64,000 nucleotides of DNA, taken from NCBI RefSeq assembly GCF_023540835.1, contig NZ_JALKCU010000003.1, positions 1 through 64,000 on the forward strand. The letters are read 5' to 3'. This document shows positions 35,045 through 44,340 of the stretch, piece by piece; positions within the stretch are counted from its first letter, which is position 1; the number at the start of each line of letters is the position of its first letter. This DNA comes from Marivivens geojensis. Its GTDB lineage: Bacteria; Pseudomonadota; Alphaproteobacteria; Rhodobacterales; Rhodobacteraceae. The notes beneath the pieces are model-generated. The model saw only the letters and a list, made by a program, of their open reading frames with translations. It searched no databases and was not told the DNA's origin. Made by a program: the position numbers and the translations under genes.

Positions 35045-36477
35045 ACGCAGTAACCACTTTTCTAACGCGTAAAGCGGGCGGACAGCGGGCGAATTGGCTC
35101 GATTATCTGACCTATGCATATCTGCTGTCCGGGGTGTTGCTGATCCTCTTGCCGGTGGCATGGCTGGCGCTCAATTCGTTGAAGTCCTCGTCGCAGCTGG
35201 AAAAACAGGATTTGTCGCTGCTGCCGACGTCGTTTGAGACGGTTGCGCGGGCTACGGTGTCTTACCCAGATGGAAACCAGATCTTCTTCATCCCAGATTT
35301 GCCGCAGTGGGTATTGAATTGGGGTGACTTGTCCGACGACGAACGGGCTGCGCGGGATGTCTCAGAGTTTCTGAGCGGTTTTGAAGGTCGTGACCTCTAT
35401 GCGCTAAGATCGCACCTAGGACAGGTTCCGTCGCTGGTTCGGGATTTGATTGAAGCGAAGAATTTACCGGAATGGATCGTTCGCTACCCGTCGATGTCTG
35501 CCAGCGCGCGCGGCGAATATGATCTGGATGGCGTACTGAAGTCTCTCGACACCGAAGACGTCCGCCTCTTGTCCGAGTATCTGAACCTCGAACCATACGA
35601 ACCAGCGCGGCTTGCGTTGCAGGTTTTGGTCACGGCACCTGATCCAGTGACAGGCGTGGAAACGGAGTTCGGCATTTCCAACTTCAAAGCGACCCGAGAC
35701 TTCACTCCTGCGCGGTATGTCGACAACCGCACCGATGATGTGGTGCGTTTGGATACGGCGTCCATTACCATGCGGCGGACCCTCGATCCGAGTTGGGAAA
35801 ACTTCACTGATCCGGTTACAGGGCGCGCATTCGGCGTGAACGTAAATTTTGCCACCTGTTTCACCAATTCCGTCTTGGTCACTGTGATTGCGACTGTGCT
35901 AACGTTGTTGATCAACTCGATGGCTGCCTTTGCGTTGGCGAAGTATAAATTCCGCGGTCAGGTCGCGTTCTTTATTGTGATCCTAGCGACCCTTATGGTG
36001 CCGCCGACCATCACGCTCGTCGGGGTGTTCAAGGCGGTCTACGCGACAGGTTTGTCAGGGTCGATTTGGGGCGTGATCATTCCGGGGGCTGCAACGCCGA
36101 CTGGTGTGTTCCTGCTGCGCCAATACATGTTGTCGATCCCAGATGAGCTGATTGAGGCAGCGCGTATGGATGCAGCGTCCGAGTGGAAGGTCTATTGGCG
36201 CATTGTTCTGCCTCTGGCACTCCCTGCGATTGCTGCTCTCGCTATCCTGTCGGTCATTTGGCGGTGGAACGACCTTATTCTTCCTCTTGTGGCTATCGCG
36301 ACCACCAAAGAGGCTTACACCATCCAACTCTGCCTGCTGGAGTTTCGTGGTGAACACCTGAGCCAAGAGCATTACCGACTTGCCATGACCATGGTTAGTC
36401 TCGTGCCTTCCACGCTCGTTTTCGTGTTCCTCCAGAAATACATCACCACAGGCATCGCCAATACGGGGCTGAAATAA
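35041..36477 (+). CDS. ABC sugar permease (second) with large extracytoplasmic insertion
   Basis: A MalG/UgpE-type permease of 478 residues, much longer than the usual 270-300. Helix 1 (YAYLLSGVLLILLPVAWLALNSL) is followed by about 210 residues of soluble sequence (from LEKQDLSLLP to TGRAFGVNVNFATC) before helix 2 (FTNSVLVTVIATVLTLLINSMAAFALAKY). The rest is canonical, with EAA loop ELIEAARMDAASEWKVYWRIVLPLALPAI. By topology the insertion lies in the periplasm, where it could dock the binding protein or the solute. The ATG overlaps the first permease stop. Some alpha-glucoside permeases carry shorter insertions here. Confidence 0.85.
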   Translation: MNAVTTFLTRKAGGQRANWLDYLTYAYLLSGVLLILLPVAWLALNSLKSSSQLEKQDLSLLPTSFETVARATVSYPDGNQIFFIPDLPQWVLNWGDLSDDERAARDVSEFLSGFEGRDLYALRSHLGQVPSLVRDLIEAKNLPEWIVRYPSMSASARGEYDLDGVLKSLDTEDVRLLSEYLNLEPYEPARLALQVLVTAPDPVTGVETEFGISNFKATRDFTPARYVDNRTDDVVRLDTASITMRRTLDPSWENFTDPVTGRAFGVNVNFATCFTNSVLVTVIATVLTLLINSMAAFALAKYKFRGQVAFFIVILATLMVPPTITLVGVFKAVYATGLSGSIWGVIIPGAATPTGVFLLRQYMLSIPDELIEAARMDAASEWKVYWRIVLPLALPAIAALAILSVIWRWNDLILPLVAIATTKEAYTIQLCLLEFRGEHLSQEHYRLAMTMVSLVPSTLVFVFLQKYITTGIANTGLK

Positions 36478-37541
36478 TGACTGATCTCGTCCTTTCCAAA
36501 GTTGTGAAACACTACGGTGCGGTTGAGGTCATTCATGGCATCGACATGGAAATCGCTTCGGGGGAGTTTTGCGTCTTCGTCGGGCCTTCGGGTTGCGGGA
36601 AATCTACGCTTTTGCGCATGATTTCTGGCCTCGAGAGCATCACCGACGGCGAGGTTCGAATTGATGGGGAAGTTGTGAACCATGTTCCTGCGTCGCAGCG
36701 TGGGCTGGCAATGGTGTTCCAATCCTACGCCCTCTATCCGCACATGTCGGTAAGAAAGAACCTGAGTTTCGGCCTCGAAAACCTGAATACGCCGAAAGCC
36801 GAGATCGCAAAACGAGTCGAGGACGCAGCACGTATGCTGCAGATCGAAGATTACCTTGATCGTCGACCGGGCCAGCTTTCTGGAGGGCAGCGTCAGCGCG
36901 TTGCGATCGGGCGCGCGGTGGTTCGTGAACCCAAAGTATTCTTGTTTGACGAGCCTCTCTCGAACCTTGATGCAGAACTGCGTGTGAATATGCGGCGCGA
37001 GATTGCCAATTTGCACCGCCGGTTGGGGAACACGATGATTTACGTCACCCATGATCAGGTCGAAGCAATGACAATGGCCGACAAGATTGCGGTGCTTCGC
37101 GCAGGGAAGGTCGAACAATTCGGAACCCCGCTTGAGCTGTTCAATGCGCCAAAGAACCGATTTGTCGCGGGCTTTATTGGTTCACCATCAATGAATTTTG
37201 TCACCGCGACGATTGCTGAGGGTGGCGTAAAACTCAGCGACGGAACCCATCTGAACATTGATCGCGCCCGTGCTGGTGTTGCTACTGGTGACGCTGTCGA
37301 AGTGGGCTTTAGGCCGCGTGATCTGGCGATTGACGATAGTGGACCGCTCGCACTGGCTGTTACCGAGGTCGAACAATTGGGATCGGAAAGTTATGTTTTT
37401 GGCGAACTGACAACGGGCCAAACAGTGACGGTTCATCAATCGGGACAGACATCGGTTAAGATTGGAGATGTTGTTAAACTGTCCGTATCCCCCTCGGCCC
37501 TTTACATATTCCGACAAGATACTGGTCTCGCATGTTACTAA
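36477..37541 (+). CDS. ABC sugar importer ATP-binding protein (MsmK/UgpC type)
   Basis: A 354-residue ATPase energising the upstream permeases. Walker [11 protein letters not shown]-loop MVFQSYALYPHMSV, signature [16 protein letters not shown], Walker [13 protein letters not shown], switch histidine [14 protein letters not shown], then a C-terminal TOBE/OB regulatory domain (AVEVGFRPRDLAID...). It shares one base with the permease stop, and its last 10 bp overlap the YeiH-family exporter start. Confidence 0.9.
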   Translation: MTDLVLSKVVKHYGAVEVIHGIDMEIASGEFCVFVGPSGCGKSTLLRMISGLESITDGEVRIDGEVVNHVPASQRGLAMVFQSYALYPHMSVRKNLSFGLENLNTPKAEIAKRVEDAARMLQIEDYLDRRPGQLSGGQRQRVAIGRAVVREPKVFLFDEPLSNLDAELRVNMRREIANLHRRLGNTMIYVTHDQVEAMTMADKIAVLRAGKVEQFGTPLELFNAPKNRFVAGFIGSPSMNFVTATIAEGGVKLSDGTHLNIDRARAGVATGDAVEVGFRPRDLAIDDSGPLALAVTEVEQLGSESYVFGELTTGQTVTVHQSGQTSVKIGDVVKLSVSPSALYIFRQDTGLACY

Positions 37542-38521
37542 CAGCCGCCCGCGCCAAAGGCGTCGCGCCGGGTTTGTTCATGGCCCTATTGGTCGCAATG
37601 GCGGCGCAATTCTTGTCGGACCACTACGGTGCGCCGGTCATGTTGATGGCGATCCTTTTGGGGATACCGTTCCAGTTTCTGTCAAACGACCCTCGTATGT
37701 CCGAGGGTATCAATTTTGCGGCCAAGTCTGTTCTTCGGATCGGCGTTGCCCTCTTGGGGCTCAGAGTGAGCGTTGAACTGCTTTGGCAAATCGGGCCAAC
37801 TTTTGCTGTGTTGATTGCACTCGGTGTCCTGCTAACAATCGCCATTGGCATCTTAACGGCTAGTGTCTTTGGCAAAGATTATGCGTTTGGGTTTTTGGCT
37901 GGGGGATCGGTTGCCATTTGTGGTGCATCTGCAGCCCTCGCATTGGCCAGCCTTTTGCCCAAACATGACAAAAGCGAAACCAACCTGACGTTCACGGTGG
38001 TTTCAGTCACTGTTGCATCTACCGTTGCGATGATCGTCTATCCTATCGCGGCATCCGTGGTTGGCTTTGACGATAGATTGGCGGGAATATTCTTAGGCGG
38101 CACCATCCACGATGTTGCTCAGGTCGTCGGCGCCGGATTTTCGATGTCGGATGAAACTGGCGAAGTTGCCACGCTGATCAAGCTATTCCGCGTGACGATG
38201 TTGGCGCCTGTCGTCTTTGTTGGGGCACTCGTCTTGCGGAAAAATGCGCCCGCTGAAACCGCACCCCCGATCGTGCCGATGTTCGTACTCGTGTTTATTG
38301 TGCTGGCAGGGCTGAATTCCTTTCACGTTTTCCCTATAGCTTTGATCGAATATTCCAATCACCTGTCACGTGCTTGTTTGATTACGGCTGTAGCTGCGGT
38401 TGGGATGAAGACATCGCTTCAGGATTTGCAGAAGGTTGGCGGTGGGGCCGTTGGTTTGGTCGCCTCCCTGACAGCGTTCTTGGCGATTTTTGTGATGCTG
38501 GGAGTGTTGGCGTTCGGCTGA
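37532..38521 (+). CDS. YeiH-family (UPF0324) putative sulfite exporter, second copy
   Basis: Paralogue of the tauZ product, 329 residues, with the same family blocks: MAAQFLSDHYGAPVMLMAILLGIPFQFLS, KSVLRIGVALLGLRVS, GGSVAICGASAALALASLLP, FLGGTIHDVAQVVGAGFSMS and LITAVAAVGMKTSL. Within the oxidative sulfoquinovose cluster it would export sulfite released by SmoC. It overlaps the ATPase gene by 10 bp and is followed 15 bp later by glpD, so it belongs to the same transcript. Confidence 0.85.
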   Translation: MLLTAARAKGVAPGLFMALLVAMAAQFLSDHYGAPVMLMAILLGIPFQFLSNDPRMSEGINFAAKSVLRIGVALLGLRVSVELLWQIGPTFAVLIALGVLLTIAIGILTASVFGKDYAFGFLAGGSVAICGASAALALASLLPKHDKSETNLTFTVVSVTVASTVAMIVYPIAASVVGFDDRLAGIFLGGTIHDVAQVVGAGFSMSDETGEVATLIKLFRVTMLAPVVFVGALVLRKNAPAETAPPIVPMFVLVFIVLAGLNSFHVFPIALIEYSNHLSRACLITAVAAVGMKTSLQDLQKVGGGAVGLVASLTAFLAIFVMLGVLAFG

Positions 38522-38536
38522 CGTTTGGGGGCAAGG

Positions 38537-40104
38537 ATGACCGATCATATACATGACCTGTTTATCATTGGCGGTGGGATCAATGGCTGCGGGATTGCCC
38601 GTGATGCCGCGGGTCGCGGTCTTTCTGTTGTTCTGGCCGAGCAGGGGGATTTGGCTTCGGCCACATCGTCAGCGTCAACCAAGCTTTTCCACGGTGGTTT
38701 GCGGTATCTCGAATATTTTGAATTTCGTTTGGTGCGCGAAGCACTGATTGAACGCGAAACGCTCCTGCAAGCGATGCCGCATATTTCTTGGCCGATGCGG
38801 TTTGTGTTGCCGTATCACGACTCGATGCGGTTCGAAGGTGCGACGCCGACCTCGCGGTTGTTGAATGTCGTGATGCCGTGGATGAAGGGACGCAGGCCCG
38901 CGTGGCTCATTCGGTTGGGGCTTTTCCTCTACGATCATCTGGGCGGACGTGAGATTTTGCCCCCCACGCAGTTGGTTGATCTGAGGACCGCTGTGGAAGG
39001 GGAGCCGCTTCTCTCCAAATTCGAAACGGCCTACGAATATTCCGATTGCTGGGTCGAGGACGCGCGGCTTGTCGCGTTGAATGCACGCGATGCGGTGAAC
39101 CGCGGGGCGCGCGTTTTTACCCGCACAAAGGTGATCGCTGCGGATCGATTGGAGGATCATTGGGTCGTCACGTTAGAGGACGTAGAGACGGGCGAGCACA
39201 GCACCGAACGGGCACGGATGCTCATCAATGCAGCGGGGCCATGGGTCGGTAATGTGATCGCGAATACCCTGCGCCTCAACTCTCGCGATGGGGTGCGTTT
39301 GGTGCGCGGCAGCCATATCGTGACCAAGCGTCTTTATGATCACGAGAAATGCTATTTCTTCCAAGGGACCGATGGGCGGATCATTTTTGCCATTCCCTAT
39401 GAGACGGACTTTACCCTGATCGGAACCACGGATGCGGAACATCACGTTGTCTCGGAAAAACCGCTCTGTACGGAGGATGAGCGCGACTATCTGATCCACT
39501 TTGCCAACGGCTATTTCAAACGCCAGCTTACGGCCGACGATGTTGTCTGGACTTACTCGGGCGTTCGGCCGCTCTACGATGATGGGTCCAGCTCGGCGAC
39601 GGCTGCGACGCGCGATTACACGCTGAAGGTCGATGATACGGGCGGGGCCCGATCCTCAATATTTTCGGGGGCAAGATCACGACCTATAGGCGGCTTGCCG
39701 AGGCCGCGATGGCGAAGGTCAAAGGCTATGTCCCAGACCTAAAACCCGATTGGACGGCTGGCGTGCCGCTGCCAGGTGGTGATTTCCCTGTCGATGGGGT
39801 GGATCATTTGATCGTCGAGGCGAGGATACAGTTTCCGTTCCTTGAAGACCGTTTGATTAGACGATTGGTGCGTGGATATGGCACCGATCTCTGGGCGATC
39901 CTCGGGCAGGCTAGATCGATAGAAGAGCTTGGTCAGCATTTCGGGGCGACCCTCTATGAGGCCGAAGTAAATTGGTTGATGGAACACGAGTTCGCGCGAG
40001 AAGCCGAGGATGTTCTTTGGCGTCGGACCAAGCTTGGCCTAAGGTTTGAGGACGCAGAGGTGGAAGCGCTCGATGCGTGGATGCGGGATAAGAGGAGGTC
40101 CTGA
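38537..40104 (+). pseudogene. glpD: Glycerol-3-phosphate dehydrogenase (aerobic), frameshifted
   Basis: A membrane-associated FAD enzyme oxidising sn-glycerol-3-phosphate to dihydroxyacetone phosphate with electrons to quinone. The N-terminal 370 residues are intact: DLFIIGGGINGCGIARDAAGRG (FAD site), STKLFHGGLRYLEYFEF, INAAGPWVGNV. After DDTGG the frame shifts, and the C-terminal block (FGGKITTYRRLAEAAMAKVKGY, then the GlpD C-terminal domain) continues in another frame to 40104. The break is near 39646-39652 (GGCGGGGCCCGATC), equivalent to one lost base; with it restored the protein is about 522 residues, the normal length. Either the gene is inactive or the run was misread. The chosen ATG at 38537 has AAGG just upstream. 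Confidence 0.85.
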
Positions 40105-40106
40105 GG

Positions 40107-41618
40107 ATGCCGTCAAAACAGTACATTTTGGCGATTGACCAAGGAACGACTTCATCGCGGGCGATCCTCTTTGATGCGGATATGACCATTGTAGCGAGCG
40201 CCCAAGAGGAATTCCCGCAGCACTTCCCGCAGTCGGGGTGGGTCGAACATGACCCGAGCGACCTATGGACGACGGTTGTCGCCACGGCGCGTGGGGCGCT
40301 GGAACAGGCGAAGGCCACGGTGGACCATGTGGCCGCAATAGGCATCACCAACCAGCGCGAAACGACCTTGGTTTGGGACCGCACCACAGGCGATCCCGTC
40401 TATAATGCGATCGTTTGGCAGGACCGTCGCACAGCAGAGTTTTGCCGCAACCTGACCGCTGCGGGCCACGCAGAGATGATCACGGATCGGACGGGGTTGC
40501 TCGTTGATCCGTATTTTTCTGCGACCAAGGTGAAATGGATTTTGGATCACGTTGATGGTGCGCGGGACAAGGCGCGGCGTGGTGATCTGCTCTTTGGCAC
40601 GGTGGATAGCTACCTGATCTGGAAGCTGACGGGCCGCGCGTCCCATGTGACCGATGCGACCAATGCGGCGCGCACCATGCTCTACGATATTCACAAGGGA
40701 CGGTGGAGCCAGACGATCTGTGATCTCTTTGATATCCCGATGGCGATGCTGCCCGAGGTCAAAGACTGCGCCGCTGAATTTGGGACAACGCAGGCTGATC
40801 TGTTTGGTGCACCTATCCCGATTACGGGCGTCGCGGGGGATCAGCAGGCGGCGACGGTCGGCCAAGCATGCTTTGAACCCGGCATGATGAAGTCGACCTA
40901 TGGCACGGGCTGCTTTGCGCTGTTGAACACAGGCGGCGTGCCCGTGCGGTCGAACAATCGCTTGCTCACAACGATTGCGTATCAATTAAACGGCAGGCCA
41001 ACCTATGCCCTCGAAGGATCTATTTTTATCGCGGGCGCGGTGGTGCAGTGGTTGAGGGATGGTCTGCAGATCATCGACAACGCGTCAGAAACGCAATCCC
41101 TCGCCCAGAGTGCGGACGCTGGACAAGATGTCATCCTCGTGCCCGCGTTCACAGGGCTGGGTGCACCCTACTGGAACCCCGACTGCAGGGGCGCGATCTT
41201 TGGCCTGACACGCAACTCTGGTCCAGCGGAATTATCCAAGGCGGCACTTGAAAGTGTGGGGTTCCAAACGCGCGACCTCTTGGAAGCGATGAAAGCGGAT
41301 TGGAGCACGGGTGGGTCTACGGCCACCCTGCGGGTCGATGGCGGGATGACGGCTTCCGACTGGACGATGCAATTCCTCGCCGACATCATCGGTGCCCCCG
41401 TCGATCGGCCCGAGGTCCTTGAAACCACCGCTCTCGGGGCGGCATGGTTGGCAGGGCAATTCGTCGGCTTCTATCCTGAACAGGACACCTTCGCGCGCCG
41501 ATGGAAGGTCGATGCACGTTTCGAACCCACGATGGATGACGCGCTCAGAGACCGACGTTACGCAGCATGGAAACGCGCGGTCGCAGCGACGATGGGGGCT
41601 GTATCATCCAGCCAATAG
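40107..41618 (+). CDS. glpK: Glycerol kinase
   Basis: Phosphorylates glycerol with ATP to sn-glycerol-3-phosphate. An FGGY-family kinase of 503 residues: [17 protein letters not shown] (phosphate-1 motif), [69 protein letters not shown] and [17 protein letters not shown]. It starts 2 bp after the glpD end. As last gene of the sulfoquinovose run it would use the glycerol freed from SQGro; it may equally serve general glycerol use. Confidence 0.95.
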   Translation: MPSKQYILAIDQGTTSSRAILFDADMTIVASAQEEFPQHFPQSGWVEHDPSDLWTTVVATARGALEQAKATVDHVAAIGITNQRETTLVWDRTTGDPVYNAIVWQDRRTAEFCRNLTAAGHAEMITDRTGLLVDPYFSATKVKWILDHVDGARDKARRGDLLFGTVDSYLIWKLTGRASHVTDATNAARTMLYDIHKGRWSQTICDLFDIPMAMLPEVKDCAAEFGTTQADLFGAPIPITGVAGDQQAATVGQACFEPGMMKSTYGTGCFALLNTGGVPVRSNNRLLTTIAYQLNGRPTYALEGSIFIAGAVVQWLRDGLQIIDNASETQSLAQSADAGQDVILVPAFTGLGAPYWNPDCRGAIFGLTRNSGPAELSKAALESVGFQTRDLLEAMKADWSTGGSTATLRVDGGMTASDWTMQFLADIIGAPVDRPEVLETTALGAAWLAGQFVGFYPEQDTFARRWKVDARFEPTMDDALRDRRYAAWKRAVAATMGAVSSSQ

Positions 41619-41778
41619 CGAACACGTTTTACGTTGCAGTGAATGACCGAAGTTCGCCCAATCTACCGTAACCACTTTGTGGCAGGGGCCCTTTAGATCG
41701 TTCTCGTAATTTTTGTTGTTCGTCTAATGTATCTGATTTCTATGTACTGGATTAGTCTTGCGTTGATCTGTGACCCGT

Positions 41779-42771
41779 TCAATGCGTTGCGCGTAGGACC
41801 AATTCAGCATCGAGCCATTTGGTTTCGCCAGCACGATCGGGATCGGCTTCCCGTGCCAGAAGAAGGTCTATCGTCCCTTTCACCAACGGTTCGATTGGAT
41901 TGCGCAGGGTGGTAAGCGCCATGTTGGGCCATTCCGCCATTGAGATATCATCAAACCCCGTCACGGCGATGTCTTCAGGCACGGAAATGCCTTGCTCCTT
42001 TAGAGACATCAAAGCGCCCAACGCCATCGCATCGTTGGCGCACACCAAGGCATCCATGTCCGCCAGATCGGAACGCCCCTGAATCGAGTTGAACCCGCTC
42101 ATCACGGTATAATCACCATACAGCCGCGAAACTGGTTCGAGGTTATGCGCTTTCAGTGTCTCTTCAAACCCGCCGCAACGTTCACCCGTAGACCAAAATG
42201 CTCCTGGTCCCGAAAGATAGGCGAATTTCCGGCGACCTTGTTTAATCAAGTGTTTCGTCATCACCGCCATGGCCTCGCGGTTTCGGACGCAGATGTTGTC
42301 GACGTTTGGCCCCTCGACGATGCGACCCGACGAAATCACCGGAATGCCGAGCTTTAGGCAGGACGACACGACATCGGCACCGAGGCTCCCTGAACGGAGG
42401 ATCATCGCTTCGAGCGGATATCGAAGGACGTTCTGAACGGCGGCTTTTGCTGCATCGCCAGACCCGCCGACAACGATGGGCCATTTACCCGCAGCGTTGA
42501 GCCCGTTGATCAATGCGGTCGCGACTTCTTTATCGTAGTGGTTGGGCATTTCGCCGACGAAGATAGCTACGAGGTTCGACCCCGCCCCCTGCAAACTGGC
42601 CGCAAGGGCATTCGGACGATACCCCAATTCATCGGCAGCTTTTAGGATGCGGGTTTTCTTATCGGCATCCAGATAGGCGCCCTCAGTAAAGGCGCGGGAC
42701 ACGGCGGATCGAGACACATCCGCGAGCTTTGCCACGTCAGCAGCGGTGACCCGACGTTTTTGACCAGTCAT
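41779..42771 (-). CDS. LacI-family regulator
   Basis: A 330-residue repressor: helix-turn-helix and hinge VTAADVAKLADVSRSAVSRAFTEGAYLDADKKTRILKAADELGYRPNALAASL, then a periplasmic-binding-protein-like sugar-sensing core (LVAIFVGEMPNHYDKEVATALING, VCANDAMALGALMSLKEQGISVPEDIAVTGFDDISMAEW). It diverges from the ugp transporter operon and very likely controls it through the TGAACACGTGTGCA palindrome at 42819-42832. It also lies tail-to-tail with glpK. The inducer could be glycerol-3-phosphate or a glycerophosphodiester. Confidence 0.88.
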   Translation of the reverse strand: MTGQKRRVTAADVAKLADVSRSAVSRAFTEGAYLDADKKTRILKAADELGYRPNALAASLQGAGSNLVAIFVGEMPNHYDKEVATALINGLNAAGKWPIVVGGSGDAAKAAVQNVLRYPLEAMILRSGSLGADVVSSCLKLGIPVISSGRIVEGPNVDNICVRNREAMAVMTKHLIKQGRRKFAYLSGPGAFWSTGERCGGFEETLKAHNLEPVSRLYGDYTVMSGFNSIQGRSDLADMDALVCANDAMALGALMSLKEQGISVPEDIAVTGFDDISMAEWPNMALTTLRNPIEPLVKGTIDLLLAREADPDRAGETKWLDAELVLRATH

Positions 42772-42818
42772 GAAAAAATGCTCTCCGCGTCACCTTGGCG
42801 TTACACAACATCGGTATG

Positions 42819-42832
42819 TGAACACGTGTGCA
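42819..42832. promoter_or_regulatory. LacI-type operator palindrome before ugpB
   Basis: TGAACACGTGTGCA is a 14-bp palindrome with one mismatched pair, central CG and TG...CA ends, as in LacI-family operators. It lies between the divergent LacI gene (48 bp away) and ugpB. A weaker CG-centred site (TCAAAGCGCTGCGG) is at 42851-42864. Confidence 0.55.
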
Positions 42833-42965
42833 GATGGTGTGCAAGCGGAATCAAAGCGCTGCGGCTGTCTGGCAAAACTCTGACCCACGGGGGATCAGCA
42901 CCTGCCATCGCGTCCACATTTGAGGGCGTTGTCTAACCCAAGGCTTTGTCGGCTTTGATTGGAGA

Positions 42966-44273
42966 ATGAGAATGAAACACCTGTCTTTCGTTTCGGCTGC
43001 CGCCCTCGCGCTGGTTGCCAACACTGCTTTCGCTGAAACTGAAATTACTTGGTGGCACGCAATGGGCGGCAAACTGGGTGACACCGTCAACCAGATCGCT
43101 GCCGACTTTAACGCGAGCCAAGACGAATACACCATCACGCCAGTCTTCAAAGGTTCTTACGAGGAGACCCTCACCGCTGGTATCGCAGCGTTCCGCGCTG
43201 GCGAACAGCCGAACATCATGCAGGTGTTTGACGCTGGCGCTGCAACCGTGATCGGCGCAAAAGGCGCGACTGTTCCAGTTCAGGACCTGCTCGAAGCAAA
43301 CGGCGTTGAGTTCGATATCAATGACTACATCTCCGGCGTTCGTTACTTCTACGCTGACGCAGATGGCAAGATGATCGGCATGCCGTTCAACTCGTCCTCG
43401 CCGATCATGTACTTCAACGTAGACGCTCTGGCTGCTGCTGGTGTTGAAGCGCCGAAAACTTGGGAAGAGTTTGAAACTGTAACCGCGCCTGCTCTGGTTG
43501 CTGCTGGTTACATCCCGCTCGCAGAATCCCACTCCCCGTGGATCTTTGTTGAGAACTTCATGTCCCGCCACAATCTGCCGTTCGCGACGAACGACAACGG
43601 TTACACTAGCGTTGACACGCAGATCCTCGTCAACTCTGACGAACTGAAAATGCACTGGACCAACGTCAAAGAATGGCTCGATGAGGGCTACTTTGGCTGG
43701 TACGGCGCATCGTGGGACGACAACCAAGCCCCGTTCGAAGAATGTAAAGTTGCACTGTGGATGGGCTCTTCGGGTTCGTTCGGTGGCCTGATGCAGAAAG
43801 ACCTGCCGTTTGAATTCTCGGCAACATACCTGCCTTACTGGGAGTCGATCACCACAGAGCCGACCCAGACCTTTATCGGTGGCGCATCGCTTTTTGCGAT
43901 GGCTGGTCAGTCTGACGAAGAAAACGCAGCAACTGCGGCATTCTTTGACTACCTGACTTCGCCAGAAGTTCAGTACATGTGGCACCGTGAAACCGGCTAT
44001 GTGCCGATCACCACTGCGGCCTACGAAATGGCAAAAGCAGACGGTCACTACGATCGCTTCCCTGCTGCCGAAGTTGGCATCCAGCAGCTTTCGCTCGCTT
44101 CTGGTGAGAACACCAAAGGCTACCGCATGGGCTTCTACGTTCAAATCCGCGACGTGATGAACCGTGAATTCGGCCGCATCCTGACGGGTGAGACCTCGGT
44201 TGATGACGCATTCGCAACCATCGAATCCGAAGCAAACGAGCTCCTGTCGCGCTTTGCGATGACCCAAGGTTAA
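42966..44273 (+). CDS. ugpB: Glycerol-3-phosphate ABC transporter substrate-binding protein
   Basis: A periplasmic UgpB homologue with signal peptide (KHLSFVSAAALALVANTAFA). It follows E. coli UgpB block by block: ITWWHAMGGKLGDTVNQIAADFN, YKGNYE-type FKGSYEETLTAGIAAFRAGEQPNIMQVF, MPFNSSSPIMYFNVDAL, FIGGASLFAMAG, MWHRETGYVPIT and GFYVQIRDVMNREF. It binds sn-glycerol-3-phosphate and probably glycerophosphodiesters. The ATG at 42966 is followed by a second at 42972, closer to the usual signal-peptide start; the ribosome site GGAGAATGAG fits the second. Confidence 0.92.
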   Translation: MRMKHLSFVSAAALALVANTAFAETEITWWHAMGGKLGDTVNQIAADFNASQDEYTITPVFKGSYEETLTAGIAAFRAGEQPNIMQVFDAGAATVIGAKGATVPVQDLLEANGVEFDINDYISGVRYFYADADGKMIGMPFNSSSPIMYFNVDALAAAGVEAPKTWEEFETVTAPALVAAGYIPLAESHSPWIFVENFMSRHNLPFATNDNGYTSVDTQILVNSDELKMHWTNVKEWLDEGYFGWYGASWDDNQAPFEECKVALWMGSSGSFGGLMQKDLPFEFSATYLPYWESITTEPTQTFIGGASLFAMAGQSDEENAATAAFFDYLTSPEVQYMWHRETGYVPITTAAYEMAKADGHYDRFPAAEVGIQQLSLASGENTKGYRMGFYVQIRDVMNREFGRILTGETSVDDAFATIESEANELLSRFAMTQG

Positions 44274-44292
44274 TCGCTTAGCTCAAACACCG

Positions 44293-44320
44293 CTGGCGGC
44301 TGCAGAAATGCGGCCGCCAG
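44293..44320 (+). terminator. Intercistronic hairpin with GAAA loop after ugpB
   Basis: Arms CTGGCGGC (44293-44300) and GCCGCCAG (44313-44320) pair perfectly and extend inward through TGCA/TGCG to a GAAA tetraloop. TCCATATTTT follows. It lies in the 67-bp gap before ugpA and probably protects ugpB mRNA and limits read-through. Confidence 0.65.
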
Positions 44321-44340
44321 TCCATATTTTAGGGGGTTTC

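Noticed and set aside
42933-44267. 444-residue minus-strand frame opposite ugpB
   Set aside because: Antisense shadow of a confident UgpB homologue.
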